From Bacillus sp. MM2020_1 (GTDB lineage: Bacteria > Bacillota > Bacilli > Bacillales > Cytobacillaceae), in contig JAANMP010000014.1 in NCBI GenBank assembly GCA_011250595.1, positions 1 to 64,000 of the forward strand: a stretch of 64,000 nucleotides of DNA. The letters are read 5' to 3'. The translations under genes and the position numbers were made by a program. Below are positions 42,816-51,669 of this stretch, piece after piece. How positions within the stretch are numbered: position 1 is the first letter of the stretch; the number at the start of each line of letters is the position of its first letter. The notes beneath the pieces are model-generated. The model worked only from the letters and a program-made list of their open reading frames with translations. It did no database searches and was not told the DNA's origin.

Positions 42816-43565
42816 TTATCCAAAGAAGTTCTTTATCGATTGGATCGTTGTTTGTCTATTTAACGCAGCAAGGGATGTAGTAAGCGGAATGCCTTTCGGA
42901 CATACCTCGACACAGTTTTGTGAGTTACCACATGAAGTAAGTCCTCCCTCTCCCATAATCGCTAAAAGCCGTTCTTCCTTATGCATGGCACCTGTAGGAT
43001 GCTCATTAAATAAGCGTACCTGTGCTAACGGGGCTGGTCCGATGAAATTGGATTTTTCATTGACATTCGGACAGGCCTCCAAACAACAGCCGCATGTCAT
43101 ACACTTCGATATTTCATATGCCCATTGTCTAGTTTTTTCCGGCATTCTTGGTCCCGGACCTAAATCGTGTGTTCCGTCAATGGGTATCCATGCCTTTACC
43201 CTTTTTAAAGCATTAAACATCCATGAACGGTCAATCACTAAATCCCTCATCACAGGGAACGATGTCAACGGTGCAATATGAATGGGTTGTTCAAGCTGAT
43301 CAATCAAGGAGGAACATGCTTGGCGCGGTTTCCCGTTGATGACCATTGAGCAGGCTCCACAAACCTCCTCCAGGCAAACGGATTCCCAAATGACAGGAGT
43401 TGTTTTTTCACCTTTAGCATTGACTGGATTCTTTTGAATTTCCATCAATCCCGAGATGATGTTCATATTTGAGCGATAAGGAACCATGAATTCTTCTGTG
43501 TAAGGAGAAGATTGAGCATCCTTTTGCCGGGTAATAATAAAATGAATATACTTATTCGTTTCCAC
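42816..43565 (-). CDS. sdhB: Succinate dehydrogenase/fumarate reductase iron-sulfur subunit
   Basis: 249 residues carrying three iron-sulfur clusters: [2Fe-2S] at CLEEVCGACSMVING with the fourth Cys in RQACSS, [4Fe-4S] at CMTCGCCLEACPN, and [3Fe-4S] at CGNSQNCVEVCPKGIPL. It transfers electrons between SdhA flavin and the quinone site in SdhC. Two bases separate it from sdhA. Context with aspartase and a C4-dicarboxylate carrier suggests use as a fumarate reductase, which sequence alone cannot decide. Confidence 0.94.
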   Translation of the reverse strand: METNKYIHFIITRQKDAQSSPYTEEFMVPYRSNMNIISGLMEIQKNPVNAKGEKTTPVIWESVCLEEVCGACSMVINGKPRQACSSLIDQLEQPIHIAPLTSFPVMRDLVIDRSWMFNALKRVKAWIPIDGTHDLGPGPRMPEKTRQWAYEISKCMTCGCCLEACPNVNEKSNFIGPAPLAQVRLFNEHPTGAMHKEERLLAIMGEGGLTSCGNSQNCVEVCPKGIPLTTSLAALNRQTTIQSIKNFFG

Positions 43566-43567
43566 TA

Positions 43568-45331
43568 TTATTTGGCTCCTTTCTTCGCTTTTGTATAATC
43601 ACGCTTCCGCGGTTCTATCAACGATGTATCTACTTCCTCATAAAATAACTCTGGAAGTTTAGTAGTTGGGTTGAATCTAGCCATTGTCGTTTTTAGCCAT
43701 TTCTCGTCATTACGGTCTGGGAATTCCGGCTTATAATGGGCTCCGCGGCTCTCGTTCCGATTGTAGGCTCCAAGGGTAATCACATTTGCAAGATTAATCA
43801 TGCCTTCTAATTGTCGAACAAATGAAGCACTGGAGTTGCTCCATTTTGCAGTATCCTCAATGTTTATATTTTTATAGCGTTCAGTAAAGTCCTGAAGCTT
43901 TGCATAAGTCATCTTTAATTTCTTGTTTTCACGAACGACTGTAACGTTAGCCGTCATTAATTCACCAAGCTCCTTATGAAGCAAATAGGCGTTTTCAGTA
44001 CCATTCATTGCTAGAATTGATTGATATTTTCTTACATCTTCGTTCACTTGCTTTTCAAAAATAGAACTGGAAACCTTGTCTGTCGGCTTGTTAAGGCCCT
44101 GAAGGTATTCAAGTGCTCTCGGACCGGCTACCATTCCGCCGTAAACGGCTGATAACAACGAGTTCGCACCGAGACGGTTTGCGCCATGCTGCGAATAATC
44201 ACATTCCCCTGCAGCGAACAAGCCCTGGATATTCGTTTTTTGGTCCAAATCAACCCATAAGCCACCCATTGAATAGTGGACACCAGGGAATATTTTCATT
44301 GGCACCTTTCGCGGGTCATCGCCCATAAACTTTTCATAGATTTCCATAATTCCGCCCAGTTTGATATCCAATTGCTTCGCGTCAATATGAGAGAGATCTA
44401 AATAAACCTTATTTTCTCCATTAATACCAAGCTTTTGATTAACACACACATCGAAAATCTCACGGGTGGCAATATCTCGTGGTACCAGATTTCCATAAGC
44501 AGGATACTTTTCCTCTAAAAAGTACCACGGTTTTCCATCCTTATACGTCCAGACTCTTCCGCCTTCACCACGTGCGGACTCACTCATAAGGCGATTTTTA
44601 TCGTCTCCCGGAATGGCAGTAGGATGAATTTGAATAAATTCTCCGTTTGCATACAAGGCACCTTGCTGATACAGCCTTGCCGCCGCATAACCCGTATTAA
44701 TCGTTGAATTCGTAGACTTTCCAAAAATGATCCCAAGCCCGCCTGTTGCCATGATGACGGCATCTGCCCGATAGGCCTTCATTTCCATTGTTCGCAAATT
44801 CTGTGCGGTAATACCGCGGCAGACACCTTCTTCATCAAGAATAGCAGAGACAAATTCCCAGCCTTCATATTTTGTCACAAGTCCCTTTACTTCAAAGCTA
44901 CGAACCTGTTCATCTAGTGCATAAAGGAGCTGCTGACCTGTCGTGGCCCCGGCAAATGCAGTTCTATGATACTGTGTTCCCCCAAAGCGTCTGAAATCAA
45001 GTAAACCTTCAGGCGTCCGGTTAAACATAACTCCCATACGGTCAAACATATGGATAATCTTCGGAGCGGCTTCACACATCGCTTTTACTTGCGGTTGGTT
45101 AGCTAAGAAGTCACCACCGTAAACTGAATCATCAAAGTGCTCCCACGGTGAGTCATTCTCGCCTTTTGTATTTACAGCACCATTGATGCCGCCTTGTGCA
45201 CATACAGAATGGGAACGTTTTACCGGTACAACCGAAAATAAATCCACATGTGTCCCTGCTTCTGCTATTTTAATAGCGGCCATCAATCCAGCAAGACCGC
45301 CTCCAACAATGACAATGTTACCTTTGCTCAT
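43568..45331 (-). CDS. sdhA: Succinate dehydrogenase/fumarate reductase flavoprotein subunit
   Basis: 587 residues. FAD-binding IVIVGGGLAGLMAAIKIAEAG, the covalent-flavin histidine region SHSVCAQGGINGA, substrate-binding HPTAIPG and RMSESARGEGGRVW homologue, and GGLWVDLDQKTNIQGLFAAGECDYSQHGANRLGANSLL. Length is that of the B. subtilis SdhA (586). It lies in the order C-A-B, 24 bases after sdhC. It interconverts succinate and fumarate. Confidence 0.95.
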   Translation of the reverse strand: MSKGNIVIVGGGLAGLMAAIKIAEAGTHVDLFSVVPVKRSHSVCAQGGINGAVNTKGENDSPWEHFDDSVYGGDFLANQPQVKAMCEAAPKIIHMFDRMGVMFNRTPEGLLDFRRFGGTQYHRTAFAGATTGQQLLYALDEQVRSFEVKGLVTKYEGWEFVSAILDEEGVCRGITAQNLRTMEMKAYRADAVIMATGGLGIIFGKSTNSTINTGYAAARLYQQGALYANGEFIQIHPTAIPGDDKNRLMSESARGEGGRVWTYKDGKPWYFLEEKYPAYGNLVPRDIATREIFDVCVNQKLGINGENKVYLDLSHIDAKQLDIKLGGIMEIYEKFMGDDPRKVPMKIFPGVHYSMGGLWVDLDQKTNIQGLFAAGECDYSQHGANRLGANSLLSAVYGGMVAGPRALEYLQGLNKPTDKVSSSIFEKQVNEDVRKYQSILAMNGTENAYLLHKELGELMTANVTVVRENKKLKMTYAKLQDFTERYKNINIEDTAKWSNSSASFVRQLEGMINLANVITLGAYNRNESRGAHYKPEFPDRNDEKWLKTTMARFNPTTKLPELFYEEVDTSLIEPRKRDYTKAKKGAK

Positions 45332-45355
45332 TTGTTTGTCCTCCCTATCTAGCGC

Positions 45356-45970
45356 TTAAGCAAATGCCAAGATTGCGCGGATCCCAATGTAGGATAATAC
45401 AATAAATAATCCGAATGTAATATATTGAGATATTTTCTGTGAATGTGGTGATACGGTAATCCCCCATGTAATTAGGAAGGTCCAAATTCCATTAGCAAAA
45501 TGATACACACACGACAGAATACCTATAATATAGAGGAACAATGTGATACTGTTATCGACGATGTTAGCCATCAAATGATAGTTCGCTTCGACTCCTCCAA
45601 ATTCCACCTGAACTTTCGTTTCCCAGACATGCCAGATAATAAATGCAAACGCAATTAAACCAGTGATACGCTGGAAGAAAAACTTCCAGTTACGCGGATA
45701 CTTGTACCGTCCGACATTGTTTTTAGCTTGTTTGGCAATAAAAACGCCGTACACAGCATGAAATAATAGTGGTATAAAAATGATAAATAGTTCGAGAAAG
45801 TATTTGAACGGCAAATTCACCATAAATCCTGCCGCTTTGTTATAGGAATCAACTCCCCATGACGCAGTATAATTGACGAATAGATGAACGGTCATAAATA
45901 CTCCGACAGGAATGATTCCTGACAAAGAATGCAGCTTGCGGTAAAAGTGCTGGTTATTTCCACGCTCCAT
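45356..45970 (-). CDS. sdhC: Succinate dehydrogenase cytochrome b558 subunit
   Basis: 204 residues, five membrane helices, B. subtilis SdhC type (type B complex, two hemes b, menaquinone). Candidate heme-ligand histidines are in TVHLFVNY, LFHAVYG, IWHVWET and VYHFANG. The start MERGNNQHFYRKLHSL at ATG 45970 behind AAAGGAGG matches known SdhC N-termini; the frame upstream is not part of it. Type B enzymes can work in both directions across the membrane potential. Confidence 0.92.
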   Translation of the reverse strand: MERGNNQHFYRKLHSLSGIIPVGVFMTVHLFVNYTASWGVDSYNKAAGFMVNLPFKYFLELFIIFIPLLFHAVYGVFIAKQAKNNVGRYKYPRNWKFFFQRITGLIAFAFIIWHVWETKVQVEFGGVEANYHLMANIVDNSITLFLYIIGILSCVYHFANGIWTFLITWGITVSPHSQKISQYITFGLFIVLSYIGIRAILAFA

Positions 45971-46065
45971 ATTTCGTAAAACCTCCTTTAGATGCTGACA
46001 AAATCGAGTTAAAAGTTGCAAAGCACAGGGCTCTATACGGAAGATACCCTGCACTAAGATTTTTC

Positions 46066-47520
46066 TTATACTAAAACTAATTCTTTTTCACGAGACTTAT
46101 TGATTAGTAACTCCCTACCGGCAATACCAGGGTTCGTCATTTCAAAAGGATGTAAGATCCGATTCAATTCATTGGCTGTTAACACGCCTCTTTCCAGTAC
46201 AATTTCTCTTACCGGTCTATTTGACTCAATTGCTTCCTTTGCAATAGAAGCAGCTATTTCATAGCCAACATGCGGATTGATAGCGGTGATCACACCTACA
46301 CTATTATTCACGTAAGCTTCCAATCTTTCTCTATTAGCTGTAATGCCTCTTAGACAATGCTCACGAAAGACTGTAAACACATTAGTCATTATCCTAATCG
46401 ATTGCAATAGGTTGAAAACAATTACCGGCTCCATAACGTTCAGTTCAAATTGCCCAGCTTCTGAAGCCATGCAGATGGTCAAATCATTCCCTACTACCTG
46501 GAAGGCACTTTGGTTTAAGACCTCAGCCATAACCGGGTTTACTTTTCCTGGCATAATAGATGATCCCGGCTGACGGGCAGGAAGATTGATTTCACCTAAC
46601 CCACAACGTGGTCCAGAGGCCATCATCCGCAAATCATTCGCAACCTTTGACATATTTAACATACAAACCTTTAAAGCTGCTGATACTTCTATATAGGCAT
46701 CCGTATTTTGCGTACCATCGACAAGATCCTCTGAACCTTTTATCGGCAAATCCGTAATTTCCGCTAAATATTGGATTGTCTTCTCAATATATTCCGGCTC
46801 GGCATTGAGGCCCGTCCCAACGGCAGTTGCCCCCATATTTACTTCATATAAATTCTCACGGGTTGCCCTAACTCGTTTAATGTCTCTTCTTAGCACCCTT
46901 GCATAGGCTTCAAATTCTTGACTGAGAAGGATTGGAACAGCATCCTGCAGATGGGTGCGTCCCATTTTAATGATGCCATCAAACTCATTTGCCTTTTTCA
47001 TGAATTCTAAATGAAGCTCTTCCATCGCTTTGATTAATTTTTCTAAAGTAATTAGTGTCGACAAATGGATCGCTGTTGGAAACGCATCGTTTGTCGATTG
47101 CGCCATGTTAACATGAGAATTCGGACTGATAACCTTGTAATTTCCTTTTTGTTCACCAATTATTTCTAAGGCACGGTTGGCAAGGACTTCATTTGTATTC
47201 ATGTTGATAGAAGTACCTGCTCCACCTTGAATCGGATCGACGATAAATTGATCATGTAATCTTCCATCGATTACTTCATCTGCCGCTGCCATAAGGGCCT
47301 TCGCAATACCTTTATTCAATTGGCCAATTTCCGCATTGGCAAACGCAGATGCCTTTTTGACCATCGCCATGGCTACAATTAGGGCTGGATCAATTCGATA
47401 GCCTGTAATCGGAAAATTCTCGACTGCTCTTATAGTTTGAACACCATAATACGCTTCAACTGGAACCTGTTTCTCCCCTAGGAAATCTTTTTCAATACGA
47501 AAATTCTCTGAATAGCTCAT
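46066..47520 (-). CDS. aspA: Aspartate ammonia-lyase (aspartase)
   Basis: 484 residues. The fumarase/aspartase signature GSSIMPGKVNP is present along with SPNSHVNMAQSTNDAFPTA, GRTHLQDAVP and GATAVGTGLNAEP. AspA converts L-aspartate to fumarate and ammonium. Start ATG 47520 behind GTGGAG. It sits between the C4-dicarboxylate carrier gene (97 bases) and sdhC (95 bases), making fumarate for the downstream reductase. Confidence 0.93.
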   Translation of the reverse strand: MSYSENFRIEKDFLGEKQVPVEAYYGVQTIRAVENFPITGYRIDPALIVAMAMVKKASAFANAEIGQLNKGIAKALMAAADEVIDGRLHDQFIVDPIQGGAGTSINMNTNEVLANRALEIIGEQKGNYKVISPNSHVNMAQSTNDAFPTAIHLSTLITLEKLIKAMEELHLEFMKKANEFDGIIKMGRTHLQDAVPILLSQEFEAYARVLRRDIKRVRATRENLYEVNMGATAVGTGLNAEPEYIEKTIQYLAEITDLPIKGSEDLVDGTQNTDAYIEVSAALKVCMLNMSKVANDLRMMASGPRCGLGEINLPARQPGSSIMPGKVNPVMAEVLNQSAFQVVGNDLTICMASEAGQFELNVMEPVIVFNLLQSIRIMTNVFTVFREHCLRGITANRERLEAYVNNSVGVITAINPHVGYEIAASIAKEAIESNRPVREIVLERGVLTANELNRILHPFEMTNPGIAGRELLINKSREKELVLV

Positions 47521-47617
47521 ACTTGTCATCTCCACTATTTTTTTTGGAACTACTAATATGTTTAAAATGACAGGGTCCGAAGTAATAAGGAGATTACCTC
47601 TAACCCTAATCACTTCT

Positions 47618-48931
47618 TTATAGAATAATCGTGCTTAGTAAAATACCAATTCCGACAGCTCCAAGTGTAGCGATTAAGCCTGGAACCATGAAGCTATGAT
47701 TTAAAATATATTTACCGATTCTCGTTGTCCCCGTGCGGTCAAAGTTAATCGCGGCGACAACTGTTGGATAGTTCGGAATAAAGAAATATCCATTAACCGC
47801 AGGGAACATCGCGATCAATAAAGCTGGATTAATACCCAGTGTAATCCCAAGCGGCATTAACGTACGCACGGTTGCAGCCTGACTATATAACAAGATAGAA
47901 AGAGCAAATAGTGCAACGGCGAATAACCACGGTGCTGATGTAACTAAATCAGAAATAGATCCAGAAATTAGCGCTAAATTACCTTGAAAGAACGTGTCTC
48001 CCATCCAAGCGATACCAAAGATTGCAACAACTGCTGCGGCACCGGCCTTAAAGACGCTGCCGGAAACAATTTCTTCTACCTTTGGTTTACAAAAGATAAT
48101 AATTAATGCTGAAATCGTCAACATAACTATTTCAATGGATGCAGGCATCGTCATCCGAGTAAATGTACCTTCAATGTCCCAACCAGGGCGTAAGGTCTCA
48201 AATGAACCTAATACAACCACAAGAACGGCTGCTAAAAGGAAAAATAGCACAGATAGCTTTGCGCCTGGTGTCGCCTGAAATTCCTTTTTATCTTTTTTAA
48301 TCGGTGCTAATCCAGCTTCTAAACGTTTAAGATACTCAGGATCATTATTTAGCTCTTTGCCCATTTTGCTTGATACAAAAGCTGCGATCGTACATGCAAT
48401 AAGTGTAGACGGGATACAGATCATTAAAATATCGAGTAAGCTAATCTTGAAATCCGTTAACAATGCCAGCAGAGCAACTGTTGCCGCTGATATCGGACTG
48501 GCTGTAATTGCTTGCTGAGAGGCAATAACCGCAATGGCCATTGGTCTTTCAGGCCTAACGCCTGACTCTCTTGACACCTCTGCAATGACAGGTAAGATCG
48601 AATAAGCAACGTGTCCAGTCCCTGCACAAAAAGTAAAAACATACGTAACGAGTGGTGCAATGAATGTGATCCACTTCGGATTTTTCCGAAGGGCTTTTTC
48701 AGCCAACACGACCAAATAGTCCATCCCGCCTGAAGCCTGTAGGGAACCTGCTGCGGTTATCACTGCTAAAATCATCAACATCACATCGATTGGTGCAGAT
48801 GTAGGCTGTAAGCCAAAGCCAAAGACAAGAATGGCTAGTCCAACTCCACCCATTACGCCTAGTCCAACTCCACCTAACCGTGCGCCAATGAAAATACACC
48901 CTAGGACGATTAAAAATTGAATCCAAAACAT
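47618..48931 (-). CDS. Anaerobic C4-dicarboxylate transporter (DcuA/DcuB family)
   Basis: 437 residues, about 11 membrane helices, Dcu family. Typical blocks: GARLGGVGLGVMGGVGLAILVFGFGL near the start, FCAGTGHVAYSILPVIAEVSRESGVRPERP, and FFIPNYPTVVAAINFDRTGTTRIGKYILNHSFM at the end. Dcu carriers exchange fumarate, aspartate or malate for succinate in fumarate respiration. The start is ATG 48931 behind GGAGG. An Fnr/Rex-type palindrome lies 83 bases upstream. Whether DcuA or DcuB I cannot tell. Confidence 0.92.
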   Translation of the reverse strand: MFWIQFLIVLGCIFIGARLGGVGLGVMGGVGLAILVFGFGLQPTSAPIDVMLMILAVITAAGSLQASGGMDYLVVLAEKALRKNPKWITFIAPLVTYVFTFCAGTGHVAYSILPVIAEVSRESGVRPERPMAIAVIASQQAITASPISAATVALLALLTDFKISLLDILMICIPSTLIACTIAAFVSSKMGKELNNDPEYLKRLEAGLAPIKKDKKEFQATPGAKLSVLFFLLAAVLVVVLGSFETLRPGWDIEGTFTRMTMPASIEIVMLTISALIIIFCKPKVEEIVSGSVFKAGAAAVVAIFGIAWMGDTFFQGNLALISGSISDLVTSAPWLFAVALFALSILLYSQAATVRTLMPLGITLGINPALLIAMFPAVNGYFFIPNYPTVVAAINFDRTGTTRIGKYILNHSFMVPGLIATLGAVGIGILLSTIIL

Positions 48932-49013
48932 ATTGAATACCTCCATTCAGTAATAATCTAAAAAAAGGAAAACCCTTAACTCGTAAGCTTTAAATTCTTC
49001 ACCAACCTTTTAA

Positions 49014-49031
49014 TTGTGAAATATTTCACAA
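49014..49031 (-). promoter_or_regulatory. Fnr/Rex-type operator upstream of the C4-dicarboxylate genes
   Basis: TTGTGAAATATTTCACAA is a perfect 18-base palindrome. It contains both TGTGA-N6-TCACA (Fnr) and TTGTGAA-N4-TTCACAA (Rex). A TTTAAA box lies at the distance expected for class II Fnr activation. Either factor would induce the genes under low oxygen or high NADH. Confidence 0.8.
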
Positions 49032-49069
49032 ATATTTCCGCCTTAGAGGCTTACACTCCCATCTTGCGG

Positions 49070-49208
49070 GTTTCAAATTAGTAAAATGATTGCAAAGTTT
49101 TCAACACTCCGGAAACCGTTGATTGTTCCTGAAAGTATTCCTTGTTCCTCTAGAGCATACAGTCAGGACTACTTAAGACTACAAAAACCAACAGAACTAA
49201 TTTGAAAC
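49070..49208. promoter_or_regulatory. Pair of 13-base inverted sites in the divergent region
   Basis: GTTTCAAATTAGT (49070-49082) recurs as its exact reverse complement ACTAATTTGAAAC (49196-49208). The sites point outward to the dicarboxylate genes and to the two-component genes. They may bind the adjacent response regulator, which would explain two oppositely oriented copies. Confidence 0.5.
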
Positions 49209-49303
49209 TTAATAAATTTGTCAATTCTTTTGTCTATTATGGTCTATGAAACGATTACTATAAAAAGAAGGAAGAGATTTCTGCAGAAAATTGGAGGTCC
49301 ACA

Positions 49304-50572
49304 TTGCGCGATAAACTATTGGCCTACTTATTCATGATCATTGCTGTTCCCATTGCTGGAGAGTTAAAGTTCTATCCGCTAGATGGTGATATAAGGGTTA
49401 GTTTAGGAACACCCCTTTTTTTCTTTATCCTATTATGGTCAAGAAAAATATACTCTCCAATTGCGGGACTACTCACAGGAACTGCTGTAGTTTTATTTCG
49501 AATTTGTCTATATGAATTTCAGGCTGATTCTTTCCAGTTATTAGATCCCCTTTATTTGTATTATCCTGTCTTTTTTTACTATTCAATTTACGCATTACTT
49601 TTTTATGCCTTTAAAATAAATAGTTTTCATGATAGCCCATTTATCATTGGCTTGTTAGGGGTCGTAATCGAAGTAATTGCTAGTTTGGTTGAAATAATCT
49701 GTCGATCCTTTACTTCGAATATACCAATCACCCTCTCGTCCTTAATGGTGGTTGGTGGAATTGCTATTATTCGAAGCTTCTTCGTCCTTGGATTTTTTAA
49801 TATATTTATCATTAGAGAAACGAAACTTGCGGAAGAACAGCAAAAAAGACTAAACGAGCAAATTTTATTAATCATTTCAAATCTATATGTGGAAATGGTT
49901 CAATTGAAGAAATCTATGAAAAATGCTGAGGAACTAACAAGTGTTTGTTATGGGTTATACCGCGATTTAAAGGAATTGGAAAGTAATAATCATGCTCAAA
50001 CCGCATTGAAAATAGCCGGCCAAATGCACGAAATTAAAAAGGATAACCAGCGTATTTATGCCGGTTTAACTAAATTAATGATTAAAGAAAATTTAAGTGA
50101 CTTTATGGCCATAGAGGAGATCATTGAGGTTATCGTCAGATCAAATAAAAATTACGGAGACATCCTGGGCAAGTCAATAGATTATCAAGTAAATATTTCA
50201 GGTGATCATCCCTATTATCGGACGATTATTTTATTTTCTCTCATTAACAATCTTGTCTCTAATGCCGTTGAGGCCATTTTTAATAAAGGTCTAATAGAGT
50301 TAACTGTTAAAAGAATTGATGAAATGGCCATTATTATTGTTAATGATAATGGCTCCGGCATTTCAGAAAAAAACAAACGATTCATTTTTGAACCAGGTTT
50401 TACTACAAAGTTTGACCAAACTGGAATGGCCTCGAATGGGATTGGTTTATCATATATTAAAAATGTAATAGAAAATATCGGTGGCAGGCTTAACCTGCTA
50501 GATTCAGCTGAGTCAAATAAAACTAGCTTTGAAATTCAACTACCTGTTACCAGCTTAACAGAGAGAGGATGA
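49304..50572 (+). CDS. Membrane sensor histidine kinase, GlnK-like
   Basis: 422 residues. Six or so hydrophobic segments in the first 185 residues are followed by a coiled region, a phosphoacceptor box GQMHEIKKDNQR and a GHKL ATPase domain (NLVSNAVEAI, DNGSGI, GIGLSYIKNV). This matches GlnK (YcbA)-type kinases. TTG start behind GGAGG. It overlaps the response regulator gene by 4 bases (ATGA). It is divergent from dicarboxylate/aspartase genes, so aspartate or fumarate may be the signal. Confidence 0.88.
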   Translation: MRDKLLAYLFMIIAVPIAGELKFYPLDGDIRVSLGTPLFFFILLWSRKIYSPIAGLLTGTAVVLFRICLYEFQADSFQLLDPLYLYYPVFFYYSIYALLFYAFKINSFHDSPFIIGLLGVVIEVIASLVEIICRSFTSNIPITLSSLMVVGGIAIIRSFFVLGFFNIFIIRETKLAEEQQKRLNEQILLIISNLYVEMVQLKKSMKNAEELTSVCYGLYRDLKELESNNHAQTALKIAGQMHEIKKDNQRIYAGLTKLMIKENLSDFMAIEEIIEVIVRSNKNYGDILGKSIDYQVNISGDHPYYRTIILFSLINNLVSNAVEAIFNKGLIELTVKRIDEMAIIIVNDNGSGISEKNKRFIFEPGFTTKFDQTGMASNGIGLSYIKNVIENIGGRLNLLDSAESNKTSFEIQLPVTSLTERG

Positions 50573-51492
50573 GGACTTTGAAATTCTTTATTGTTGATGA
50601 TTCCGCTACAGTTAGGGCAATGCTTTCTAATATTATCGAAGAAGAGAATCTTGGGAAAATAGCTGGGGAGGCTGAGGATGGTTCTGAGGTTTATGCTGAT
50701 ATCCTTGATAAACAGGAAATTGACATCTTGATCATTGACTTGCTAATGCCTAATCGTGATGGAATTGAAACGGTTAGAGAAATTGCTCCTTTCTTCCATG
50801 GAAAAATTATTATGATCTCCCAGGTTGAAACCAAGGATTTGATTGGGGAGGCATATTCGTTAGGGGTTACCCATTATATTACAAAGCCAATTAACCAGCT
50901 TGAGGTCGTAAGCATCCTAAAGAGGGTAAGTGATCAACTGCAGCTAGAGCGATCACTCACTGACATTCAAAGATCCTTAAGCTTCTTAACCAATCATTCA
51001 CAAAATAAACAGCCTGAAAAACATTATCAGACCATTCAAAATCCAATAATCCACTCTGGAAGGAACATCCTCCGTGAACTTGGCATTATAGGAGAGAGCG
51101 GCAATAAGGACCTGCTAGATATATTAGCAATTCTATCGCAACTAGAAAAAGACGGGATTCGTGAAACACCGCCTCTAAAGGATTTATATGAGAAGGTAAT
51201 TGAAAAACGTCTCAATCCGGGCTCCCCGCCTCAGGTTATAAGAAAGGAAATAAAAGCGGGTGAACAACGGATTCGACGTACCATTCATCAAGCGATGGAA
51301 CATATTGCTTCACTTGGGCTGAACGATTACACTAATCCAAAGTTTGAAAATTATTCATCGAGTTTCTTTGACTATACTCAAGTACGAATGAAAATGCTAG
51401 AACTGGAAGGGAAGGCCCATGACGCAAACACGCATTCCCGGATTAATATTAAAAAATTTATTCAAGCCCTCTATTTGGAAGCTAAAAATTAG
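50569..51492 (+). CDS. Response regulator with YcbB domain, GlnL-like
   Basis: 307 residues. The receiver domain (about residues 4-120) has the phosphorylated Asp in LIIDLLMPNRDG and the conserved Lys in YITKPINQ. The C-terminal part carries the YcbB DNA-binding block (GSPPQVIRKEIKAGEQRIRRTIHQAMEHIASLGLNDY). In B. subtilis GlnL (YcbB) activates glutaminase and glutamine transport genes. Here the neighbours suggest the C4-dicarboxylate genes as target. Start ATG overlapping the kinase stop, or TTG 9 bases later. Confidence 0.88.
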   Translation: MRTLKFFIVDDSATVRAMLSNIIEEENLGKIAGEAEDGSEVYADILDKQEIDILIIDLLMPNRDGIETVREIAPFFHGKIIMISQVETKDLIGEAYSLGVTHYITKPINQLEVVSILKRVSDQLQLERSLTDIQRSLSFLTNHSQNKQPEKHYQTIQNPIIHSGRNILRELGIIGESGNKDLLDILAILSQLEKDGIRETPPLKDLYEKVIEKRLNPGSPPQVIRKEIKAGEQRIRRTIHQAMEHIASLGLNDYTNPKFENYSSSFFDYTQVRMKMLELEGKAHDANTHSRINIKKFIQALYLEAKN

Positions 51493-51562
51493 TAACCTAT
51501 CTACCTTAAATGCCTCGGTTATTAGGAAGCTAAAAAAGCTGGAATATTGAATATGAATAATA

Positions 51563-51593
51563 AAAATAGCCCCAAATAATTTGGGGCTATCAT
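51563..51593. terminator. Bidirectional terminator
   Basis: AATAGCCCCAAAT and ATTTGGGGCTAT arms between the convergent response regulator and dgkB genes. Confidence 0.85.
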
Positions 51594-51669
51594 TAATTTC
51601 CAACAAAAAACACATCGTAGGGCGTTTCTTCCATATGATTTACATGCCTTGGATTGGAATAACCTACTT

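Noticed and set aside
45356-46054. Longer SdhC start at 46054
   Set aside because: SdhC proteins begin as at ATG 45970, which has AAAGGAGG upstream.
46066-47613. Longer aspartase start at 47613
   Set aside because: The first 31 codons do not resemble aspartases and lack a ribosome site; ATG 47520 is behind GTGGAG.
49111-49128. CcpA cre-like sequence CGGAAACCGTTGATTG
   Set aside because: Too many departures from the cre consensus to support it.
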